Assembly: GCF_000418325.1 (NCBI RefSeq)
Contig: NC_021658.1
Location: 7,578,001 to 7,642,000, forward strand
DNA from: Sorangium cellulosum So0157-2
GTDB lineage: Bacteria; Myxococcota_A; Polyangia; Polyangiales; Polyangiaceae
DNA length: 64,000 nucleotides
Direction: 5' to 3'
Position numbers and translations under genes: made by a program. Under the pieces are notes generated by a model. It was not told the DNA's origin, searched no databases, and saw only the letters and a program-made list of their open reading frames with translations. This document shows positions 57,001 through 64,000 of the stretch, piece after piece. Each line of letters opens with the position of its first letter. Position 1 is the first letter of the stretch.

Positions 57001-60000
57001 CCCAGGCGGCCATCGTCGTCTCGCTCGACGCGCCGGCGCCGGACCTCGCCTGCTTCAGCCGCCCGAGGTCGTCGTGCACCCGCGTCGACCACGCGCCGTT
57101 CGCGTCGATCTCGCCCATCAGCACGCCATACGCCGGGTGCGTGTACGTCCAGTGCGACACCCCGAGCCCGTTCCACACCTGGCTGACGAAGATCCCTTCG
57201 CCCGACACATCGTCGTGCGCGTAGCTCCAGATCCGCGGCGACTCCCCGGCCGCTTCGCGCTTCTCCTCGATGAGCCGCCCGGCCTCGTCGAGCTGGAACG
57301 AGATCGTCTCCCGGACGTCGGGATCGGTGCTGTCCGGCTCGATCTTCACCTCGTCGAGCAGCCCGCGCTCGTCGTGGTGGTAGTCGACATGCAGCTTCCC
57401 CGGCACGGTCGCGCCGGCCTCGTACACGCGCTCCGTGTGTGTATCGATCAGCCCGACGAGCCACTCGTCGGGCCGCACGTCGAACGTCCTCGTCACCTCG
57501 CGGCGCACGCCCCGCGCCGTCTCGACGATCGATCTCCGCACGTTGCCGTGATCATCCACCTCGTACGTCGCGCTCTGCCGGATCGGCGCGGCATCCCCCG
57601 GATCGTCCACGTCCGGGCAGTGCAGGCGCACCCCCTCGGCCCAGTCGATGTCCACCTCGGGATCCTCGTACTCGCGCCGCAACGTCCCCTGCACCGAGAC
57701 GAGGTAGCTGCGACCCTCGTTGAGCCCGACGACCCGGTAGTCGATCTCCTGCTCGACCACCCGCGCCCTCGCGCTCGCGGGGCCCTCCTCGATCGTGCAC
57801 GATCCGTCGGTCAGCGGGTCGCAGTCGCGCGCGCCCAGCGGGCCGTGGGGCACGATCGGCGTGACCTCCCGGATCCACCGCGGCCGACCCGCGAACGGAT
57901 ACGCCGTCCCCACGCGCGTCTCGTTGTCGAACGCCGTGATCCGCTCCACGGGCCACGCGCCGCTCCACTCGATCATCCGCTCGAATCCGAGCGAGCCGCG
58001 CCCGAGCAGGTCCGCCCGCGGGTCCTCGAACCGGTAGCTCGTCCCGCCGGGCCGCTCCAGCCCGCCCACCCAGGCCACCACCGGCGCCCCACGGTACACG
58101 CACCGCAGCGGATACGTACACACGTCCCGAGGCGACGATGAAGGGTTCGTCCGGCCATACCGGACGTGCGCGCGGTAGGCCCTCGGCTCGTCGCCGTCGG
58201 ACACGCCGCTCAGGAGCTCCACATCCTTTCCGATCGCGCGCGTGACCTCGAGGACGTTCGCTCGCCGCGTGAGCACGTCGGCGCGGCCATCCGCGTCGAA
58301 GTCGCCGTGCCACATCGCGCCCCCCGCAGGGAGCGGCGAATAGTGTGTCCCCGTCTCCGGCTCCTCCCAGCCGATCTCCTGGCGCAGGAACGTGCCGTCG
58401 CCGCGCGAGAGGAAGGCGAGGATCAGGTCCGTGAAGCGGCCCGCGGGCGGCACGGGGTTGAGCCAGTCGGAGATCGACACGAGGAGATCGTCGCGCCCGT
58501 CGCGGTTCAGGTCGAACGGCTCGACCACGAGGCCTCCTGCCTCCAGCGCCAGCGCCTCCGCGACCCCGGGATCCGGGAGCGTCACGACAGGCCGGAGCCC
58601 GTTGCCCGTGTTCATGCTGAGCCACACCGAGCCCGCGTCCACGTCGACCCAGAGCGCGTCGCTCAGCCCGTCGCCGTTGATGTCGGCGAGCGTCGCCGGC
58701 ACGCCCCCGCGCTTCAGCGGAAACGCGGGCCCGGTCGTCACTTCCCCGGCGTCGTCGAGCCCGATCGCCACCCCCGCCTCGCAGCTCTCGTCCTCGCCGA
58801 CGATCAGCTCGCCGCGACCGTCGCCGTCGAGATCGCCGCCAACCGCCTCACACGGCCTGGGCGCGGCGCGTACGCCGGTCACGATGCGGTCGCCGAACCG
58901 GCCGCCCTCGTTCATCAGGATGCTCCAGGACGATTCGTCGACCGACTGCGCGAACTCGACGAGCACATCGAGCAACGCATCGCCGTTCAGGTCGACCAGC
59001 TCGAGCGCGGGCGCGGACGCGGAGAACTTGCCCGAGCAGACGCGCGCCTTGCCCCCCGAAATCGTGGCGCCCGTGGCGACGAACGCTTCGCTCTCATCGC
59101 TCCAAGCGACCAGCCTGTAGCGACATGCCCCGGTGTCGTAGGCGAGCAGGTCCACCTTGCCGTCCCCGTCGGCGTCCACGGGACGGCTGTGCTTCAGGTT
59201 GACCTCCTCGAGCGGAGAGCCCGCCGGGTTGACGTGCAGGGTCCGGAACGAGACCTCGCTGCCGGGCTCGGAGAGGCTCAGGAACAGCTGATCCGGCGGC
59301 TCCGGCGGGACGGGGGGATGGGGGTGCCCCGGCAGCGGGGGCGGGGACCACGGCGTCGGCACGTCAACCGCGTGGAGGATGTCGTCCCTCCCATCCCCGT
59401 TGGCGTCGAACACGCGCACCGAGGTGATATCCCCGGAGATGGGAAGCACCGGACCGCCGGCGAACAGCAAAGGATCCTCGTGGATCCAGTGCAGCCGCTT
59501 CGGCCAGAGGCAGGTCCCCTGATGTCCGCACTTCTGCACCGAGGAGAGCAGGCTCCGGCCGAGCTGCCCCATCTCGTAGTCGAGCGTGTACTCCCAGACC
59601 TTCTGCGTGGACACCGGGTTCGGGGCCCACATCGCGATCGTCTTGAGCCGCTTCGTCGATCGCCACCCGATCCCGCCCCCGTAGGAGATGCTCGGGTCGG
59701 GGCGATCCTCGTACTCGAACACGATCTTCCGGCGCGGAGATGACCCCGGCCCGTAGGCGATCGTCTCGATCAGGAACTCGTGCGAGTAGGGTGGCTTGGT
59801 GGACCCGTGCTTCTCGTAGAGGTACTCGATCTCGTTCCCCGAGCGATCGCGCTCGCGCGCGAGCAGCCAGAGCGGCCTCACCACGCCCGCCGGCTCCTCG
59901 ACCTTGCCGCGGGTCACGACGCGCGTGGCGTAGGTCTCCTCGTAGATGCGGATCCTACCGTCCTTGGTGCGCACCTCGAAGGCCCCCGGCCCGCTCCGGC

Positions 60001-60631
60001 TCGACCCGCCGAGCGCGCGGATCATCGACATCTCGTCGTCCTCGGTGCGGTATTCGGCTCGACCATCGAACCCCTTCACCGCGACGAGCTTCTTGCCGTC
60101 GAGGCAATAGCGGTCGGTCGCGTCGTAGTCCGGGCCGTCGGCGTGCCCCTCCGTGGCGATCGTCGTGTCGCAACGCGCGATCGCCGACGAGCTGCCGGCG
60201 ACGCTCCACCCGCGTCCCACCGGACCGTTGCCGCCACGGCTCGAATAGCGGAGCGCGAGCTCCGGCGTCACCCCGAGCCCCGGCGGGACGTCGAGCGGAA
60301 TCGTATAAATGTAGGCTCCGTCCGCGGTGACTTGCCCCGCGCCGGGCAGGTATCCGACCTCGTCGCCGCTGAGGATCGGGGACTGCGGGAGGTCCAGGGG
60401 CTCTGGCAGCGTGGGCCGCTCACCGCCCGTCGACGCGGAGGCGGCCAGGCCGAGCCGCTCGGCCGCCGGCCGCTCGTGCGTGCCGCAGGCGACGAGGGCG
60501 AGCACGAGAAGGGATAGAAACCAGCCTAGAGACGACGCCCGTGAGGACGCCGCCATCGATGCATGCACCGAGGACCGCCGAGGACGCTGCGAGGCCGCCT
60601 GCGCAGCCTCGCGCCGAGGTTCATTCTTCAT
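54053..60631 (-). CDS. RHS/SpvB-type lipoprotein toxin with ParB-fold-like C-terminal tip
   Basis: 2192 residues from the ATG at 60631, which has AGGTGG five bases upstream; the frame also opens at 60667. A lipobox (LVLALVAC, Cys at ~49) follows a long basic N-region. Order: SpvB-like N-terminus (YIYTIPLDVPPGLGVTPELAL), FG-GAP/VCBS repeats with DxNGDGxxD motifs (about 380-790), then long YD/RHS repeats, then the RHS core near 1780-1874, ending in the conserved DPLVTDPLWGQSYNRYSYV region and DPTGF. The last 318 residues are variable, as in polymorphic toxins. The final ~75 contain VQQYVDKLIAREVAPAIKVDGR and DGNHRYIAGRVFGQ, matching the ParB/sulfiredoxin-fold signature, so a nuclease or nucleotidase tip is likely (inference). 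Confidence 0.9.
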   Translation of the reverse strand: MKNEPRREAAQAASQRPRRSSVHASMAASSRASSLGWFLSLLVLALVACGTHERPAAERLGLAASASTGGERPTLPEPLDLPQSPILSGDEVGYLPGAGQVTADGAYIYTIPLDVPPGLGVTPELALRYSSRGGNGPVGRGWSVAGSSSAIARCDTTIATEGHADGPDYDATDRYCLDGKKLVAVKGFDGRAEYRTEDDEMSMIRALGGSSRSGPGAFEVRTKDGRIRIYEETYATRVVTRGKVEEPAGVVRPLWLLARERDRSGNEIEYLYEKHGSTKPPYSHEFLIETIAYGPGSSPRRKIVFEYEDRPDPSISYGGGIGWRSTKRLKTIAMWAPNPVSTQKVWEYTLDYEMGQLGRSLLSSVQKCGHQGTCLWPKRLHWIHEDPLLFAGGPVLPISGDITSVRVFDANGDGRDDILHAVDVPTPWSPPPLPGHPHPPVPPEPPDQLFLSLSEPGSEVSFRTLHVNPAGSPLEEVNLKHSRPVDADGDGKVDLLAYDTGACRYRLVAWSDESEAFVATGATISGGKARVCSGKFSASAPALELVDLNGDALLDVLVEFAQSVDESSWSILMNEGGRFGDRIVTGVRAAPRPCEAVGGDLDGDGRGELIVGEDESCEAGVAIGLDDAGEVTTGPAFPLKRGGVPATLADINGDGLSDALWVDVDAGSVWLSMNTGNGLRPVVTLPDPGVAEALALEAGGLVVEPFDLNRDGRDDLLVSISDWLNPVPPAGRFTDLILAFLSRGDGTFLRQEIGWEEPETGTHYSPLPAGGAMWHGDFDADGRADVLTRRANVLEVTRAIGKDVELLSGVSDGDEPRAYRAHVRYGRTNPSSSPRDVCTYPLRCVYRGAPVVAWVGGLERPGGTSYRFEDPRADLLGRGSLGFERMIEWSGAWPVERITAFDNETRVGTAYPFAGRPRWIREVTPIVPHGPLGARDCDPLTDGSCTIEEGPASARARVVEQEIDYRVVGLNEGRSYLVSVQGTLRREYEDPEVDIDWAEGVRLHCPDVDDPGDAAPIRQSATYEVDDHGNVRRSIVETARGVRREVTRTFDVRPDEWLVGLIDTHTERVYEAGATVPGKLHVDYHHDERGLLDEVKIEPDSTDPDVRETISFQLDEAGRLIEEKREAAGESPRIWSYAHDDVSGEGIFVSQVWNGLGVSHWTYTHPAYGVLMGEIDANGAWSTRVHDDLGRLKQARSGAGASSETTMAAWVEAGETAGLVVETTLASGGSAVVTLDERGLAVKEAERAFDGRMKVRGRSYDVFGRPLSASRPGFDVAAEERAERTYDSLGRVLSETGPDGTQQWYEHELLQTIGIDPEGRRSRTIVDVEGRPSETAVEVDGAWQPTQFAYGLHGKLWKVIDPKGNTTEMAYDIRGRRIEVRDPDAGVRRTRYNGFGETREEVNALGQRTVVERDAMGRRRVVTSADGATTFTWDKAEHGVGQLASALSPDGTEVLTTYDAQGRVSEVWTAIEGEAFSVGVTYTPDGLRDELLYPKVPGRDRFRVKHVYEDGSLSELRASQEDGTTRSLWKVNARNADGALLEATFGNGVRAERTYEPMTGRLATVEAKTNASLQALTYGYHDDGRVRERRDGVALRVETFGYDEAGRLERWELAAPGGARGTTYGYDELGNLRTVAVDGVVAEENRYEPGGRPRIVAGRDAVTFSHDAAGRLERSSAGLWIAYTAFDLPRRVEKEGKSWAFLYDAFGARVKKKHEGEETVYVGGVYERRTDAGGTRHVFRVASPEGEVAQVVFAGPRKEQTLYVHADPLGSVGLLTDEAGEEVERLHYEPFGRRIDADGKAPGVAKSEVKHGFTGHRHDDELGLIDMRGRVYDPSLRRFLTPDPLVTDPLWGQSYNRYSYVMNDPVNLVDPTGFYWERVSFDNGGWGYAEYDDTTGELKGIWDATEEVVTAPGAPTPPSGEVGPPQPPGGAEERGNPEFESDWASFIHAGDEYFEQRGGSSVGDEYSGAGETLAAVLERGVRLSDLTGEKSTPGLVSGSVMGDLVILPSFSWSAAVARDFHEALELGALAWHAGNDAEAFMQDLRAAMDVAALGVTVAVESGIGPAMVLGAVLPKLGGGAVVPEVATGGRATITSGSQVTEQVIREAMKDAPLASQQARGVSLPLVQQYVDKLIAREVAPAIKVDGRMIVDGNHRYIAGRVFGQEPAIQPWAGGRPERLVPWENLPINPESW

Positions 60632-61130
60632 ATCGTCCACCTGTGGAGCGGGGCTTCCCCCCGACACACTCCCGCCGACTCAGGTTCAATCCGCTGCCAT
60701 GAAGAGCAGCTCGCCGGGGAGCATGGCAAACACCATGGTCATGATGGCGAGTCAATCCGGTTCTTGGGCTCGACTCTCCGTCGAGATCGATCCCGGTCTC
60801 CCGGCGAGACCTCACCCTTCCTGCGAGACCACCTCCGGTCTCGGCGCGAAGGGTCCCGTCTCCCTCCGCGACCACCTCCCCTCTCCCGGCGAGACCCTGC
60901 TCTCCCTCCGCGACCACCTCAGGTCTCGGGGAGAGGGGTTTCGTCTTTTTCCGCGACCGCCTCCCCTCTCCCGGCGAGACCCTACCCTCCCTTCGAGGTC
61001 GCTCCCCGGATTGCCTTCATAGTGGAACCTTCTTCCCCCGCCTATCCTCCCCACCGTCGAAAACATGCCTCCTCCCTCCCGGGCGCGGATTCCCAATGAC
61101 ACACACGCGCGCCGTGCATAGGTTGCGACA
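60632..61130. repeat. Degenerate tandem repeats upstream of the RHS gene
   Basis: Between about 60790 and 61000 the phrase CCTCTCCCGGCGAGACCCT and the phrase CGACCACCTC alternate several times with variation, giving degenerate units of roughly 55-65 bases. The stretch lies between the divergent RHS and hypothetical genes. Open frames through it on both strands are low-complexity and not credible genes. The rest of the gap shows nothing else. Confidence 0.65.
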
Positions 61131-62003
61131 ATGGCCATGACCAAGACCCGATCGACATCGAAGAACTCCAAGCCGTCTGTGTCAGCACGCCAGATCTTCA
61201 CCACCTCGGACGCGAACGAGGCCTATCGCCACTTCCTGCCGCGGGTGCAGGCGGAGGTCCCGGCCGAGCGCGCCGAGGTCTGCCGGCTCTCGATCGAGCT
61301 CGTCCGCGCCAACGTGGACCGCGGCGTCCAGGCGGTGCTCCCTCATCTCGGCCGCGTCCGGGAGAAGCTGCCGCTCTGCCCGATCGACGACGTGCTCGAG
61401 CTCCCGAGCCTCGCGCTCGGGCTCGTCGCGGCCGCGGGGCGCGTCGCGACGGCCGCGAGCGAGCGCGAGATCGAGGCGCGCCTCGAGAAATTCCGCCCGA
61501 TGCGCGATCTCACGCTACGGCAACTCGAGATCTTCGCGGATCTGAAGCTCGTCCCCAAGCAACGCGTCGCCGCGATCCGGCGCGGATCGGGGCCGGTCGA
61601 CAGCGCCCGCGACGGTGTCGATATCGCCGGGATGTTCGACGAGCTCGCGGACGCGCTCGACGGCAAACACCCGTTCTCGCGCGACTACCTCGCCGAGATG
61701 GCCGAGCACGCGAGCTGGCTCCTCGTCCAGCTCAAGCCTCGGGGCGCCCAGCAGAAGCCCTCCGAGCGCTCGCCGGAGGCCATCGTCCGCGATCAGTTCT
61801 GGACCGTCATCCACCAGCGCTACGAGCACCTGCGGGAGGCCGGCGTCGCCGTGTTCGGGTTGCGCCAGCTCGACGCCCACGTGCCCCCGATCGGCGCCCG
61901 CACCCCGGCGCCCTCGACCGCGCAGACGAGCGGGACGGCGAAGCCGGGCAGCGCCGGGCCCGTCCCGCCCGCCGCAGCGCCGGACCCCACCGCGGAGCCC
62001 TGA
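61131..62003 (+). CDS. Hypothetical helical protein
   Basis: 290 residues. A basic start (MAMTKTRSTSKNSKPS) precedes a mainly helical body (~20-245) with no catalytic motif seen, then a Pro/Ala/Thr-rich tail. Codon use and length point to a real gene. Proteins of this general form occur in Sorangium-type genomes, but the function is unknown. It is divergent from the RHS gene and convergent with the next lipoprotein gene. Confidence 0.7.
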   Translation: MAMTKTRSTSKNSKPSVSARQIFTTSDANEAYRHFLPRVQAEVPAERAEVCRLSIELVRANVDRGVQAVLPHLGRVREKLPLCPIDDVLELPSLALGLVAAAGRVATAASEREIEARLEKFRPMRDLTLRQLEIFADLKLVPKQRVAAIRRGSGPVDSARDGVDIAGMFDELADALDGKHPFSRDYLAEMAEHASWLLVQLKPRGAQQKPSERSPEAIVRDQFWTVIHQRYEHLREAGVAVFGLRQLDAHVPPIGARTPAPSTAQTSGTAKPGSAGPVPPAAAPDPTAEP

Positions 62004-62110
62004 CGCGCGCCGCGCCGCGCGCCCCCCACGCGCGCCGCGCCCCGCGCCCCCCCACGCGCGCTGCGCCTCACCGCCCCTCCACGCAGCCCCCCGGCCGGCC
62101 GCGCGCCCGC

Positions 62111-62287
62111 CTAGTTCCGCGGATCAGAACTCCCGCCAGGGTTCTGCCTCACGAGCGATAGAGAAATAAACGCAAAGGCGCAAAGGCGCAAAACTACAAG
62201 TCTTTTTTTTGCGTCTTTGCGTCTTTGCGTCTTTGCGTTGAACTCTCGCTCCGGATCCCTGGCCGGACTTCTGGCAGACGGAACTAG
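62111..62287. repeat. Palindromic intergenic element (GCAAAGGC/GCAAAGAC family), copy 3
   Basis: CTAG at both ends, a left end matching that of the 23418 copy (CCGCGGATCAGAACTCCCGC), internal arms of 9-base units and an AT-rich loop. Reading frames through it yield MRLCVFALNS-like peptides that are spurious. It lies in the gap between the hypothetical gene and the convergent lipoprotein gene. Confidence 0.88.
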
Positions 62288-62304
62288 CGCGCCGCGCTCC
62301 CGCC

Positions 62305-62925
62305 CTACCGCTCGGAGGCCTTCCCCTTCGCGCCGGGCGCGGCCGTCCCCGCCCCGCCCTCCCCGGGGAGGCACATCTTCCGCCCCGCGCTGTCGGCGAT
62401 CTCCTCGCACGTCTTCAGACCCGCCGGGCAATCGCCGGCGCTCTCGCAGTACGCCGAGCAGTGCCCCGGCTGATCCAGGGCGCCGGCCCGGTGCAGGCAT
62501 CGCCCGTGCTGGCACTCGACCGCCGTCATGCACGCCTCGCCGGGCGCCCGGCCCTGCGGCTTGCTGCACACGCCGTCAGGACCGTCGTCGCGGGAGCGGC
62601 ACACGTACCCCGCGCCGCACTCCCGGTCGACCCGGCAGCCCTTCGAGCAGACGCCCCCGATCGCCGCGCACACCGACGACGCGCACTCCGCGCCGTCCGC
62701 GCACGCCTCGCCGAACCCCTTCTTCGCCGCCGGGCTCACCCCCGCGCGCTCCTCGCAGCCCGCCCCCGCGCCGAGCGCTCCCATCACCCCGGCGAGCGCC
62801 AGCACCCAGCCGCGCGCCAGCACCCACCCGCGCGCCAGCACCCACCCGCGCGCCAGCGCCCCGCCGCGCGCCAGCGCCCCGCCGCCCCCCGCTCCGCCTC
62901 GCATCGCCCGCCCTCCGTGGATCAT
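62305..62925 (-). CDS. Cys-rich lipoprotein with repeat-expanded signal region
   Basis: 206 residues; GGGAGGT six bases before the ATG at 62925. The N-terminal region contains repeats of ARGWVL before the lipobox (GAGAGC, Cys at ~57), an unusually long and Arg-interrupted signal. The mature part has Cys motifs (CADGAECASSVC, GVCSKGC, CMTAVECQHGRC) like other DxxC-type myxobacterial lipoproteins. Role unknown. Confidence 0.8.
   Translation of the reverse strand: MIHGGRAMRGGAGGGGALARGGALARGWVLARGWVLARGWVLALAGVMGALGAGAGCEERAGVSPAAKKGFGEACADGAECASSVCAAIGGVCSKGCRVDRECGAGYVCRSRDDGPDGVCSKPQGRAPGEACMTAVECQHGRCLHRAGALDQPGHCSAYCESAGDCPAGLKTCEEIADSAGRKMCLPGEGGAGTAAPGAKGKASER
62801..62884. repeat. 18-bp tandem repeats in the signal-peptide region
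   Basis: Four near-identical units (62801-62818, 62819-62836, 62837-62854, 62855-62872) and a partial one encode six residues each (ARGWVL-like) on the minus strand. The period keeps the frame. Confidence 0.85.
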
Positions 62926-63106
62926 CCGCCGACCTCCCGAGGCTCCGACGGGCGACGCTCCCCTGGCGCACCAGGTCGCCGGGCCGCCTGCGCTCCTAGC
63001 ACACCGGCGGCCTGGTGCGATCGCCAACCTCCCGACCCACGGAACCTCACCCGAGCACGTCGCGCAGCCCACCAGCTTGGGCCAGATCCGTCTAAAGTGC
63101 GCCGCC

Positions 63107-64000
<894 letters not shown>

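Noticed and set aside
62163..62245. Short frames giving MRLCVFALNS-like peptides
   Set aside because: They come from the GCAAAGGC repeat unit, a known source of spurious proteins.

Overview
The window reads as a piece of a large, very GC-rich myxobacterial chromosome, most likely suborder Sorangiineae/Polyangiales (Sorangium- or Polyangium-like). This rests on composition and on gene style, not on a marker gene. The style includes big hybrid sensor kinases, a Ser/Thr protein kinase, many single-gene lipoproteins with Gly/Ser-rich linkers and Cys-rich or propeller domains, a MYXO-CTERM-like C-terminus, and wide gaps between short or single-gene transcription units. No rRNA, tRNA, CRISPR array, integrase or transposase was recognised.

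Layout. 0-4.4 kb: the start of an M1-peptidase-like lipoprotein (cut by the window edge), a decayed leucine-rich-repeat fragment, and an 841-residue NLR-like protein joining a nucleoside-phosphorylase domain to an NB-ARC ATPase. 4.4-11.9 kb: a signalling block. A hybrid histidine kinase diverges from a CheB-CheR-PAS-kinase fusion, a lone receiver and a second CheB with a zinc ribbon. 12-17 kb: Uma2-type nuclease, AlkD-like protein with a basic tail, ferritin-like protein, S9 peptidase. 17.3-26 kb: DUF3516-type RNA helicase diverging from a four-PAS hybrid kinase, then a rhodanese, a small zinc-ribbon protein and a Ser/Thr kinase. 26.1-29.1 kb: a DUF433/DUF5615 pair, then a decayed HerA/DUF87-type ATPase gene. 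29.3-31.4 kb: a LytS/LytTR two-component pair. 31.4-41.4 kb: MarR regulator diverging from a flavin monooxygenase, two propeller-type lipoproteins, NudC, a VapC-type pair and a MATE exporter. 41.7-44.5 kb: DUF5678/retropepsin-like pair, Nif3-like protein, MOSC protein. 45-53.3 kb: secreted or envelope proteins (zincin with a ricin-type lectin, a MYXO-CTERM propeller, Cys-rich and TPR lipoproteins), a ClpP-like protease and an AraC regulator. 53.5-60.7 kb: a giant RHS/SpvB lipoprotein toxin whose stop codon overlaps the start of a pentapeptide-repeat gene. 60.7-64 kb: a hypothetical protein, a lipoprotein and the start of glycogen phosphorylase.

The strongest leads are the phosphorylase/NB-ARC protein (a candidate defence NLR) and the RHS polyprotein with a ParB-fold-like tip coupled to a pentapeptide-repeat candidate immunity gene. 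A third lead is a family of palindromic intergenic elements built on a 9-base iteration, three of whose four copies lie between convergent genes. Several genes show decay by short-repeat recombination: the LRR fragment, the HerA-like gene, and a stranded copy of the nudC upstream region.
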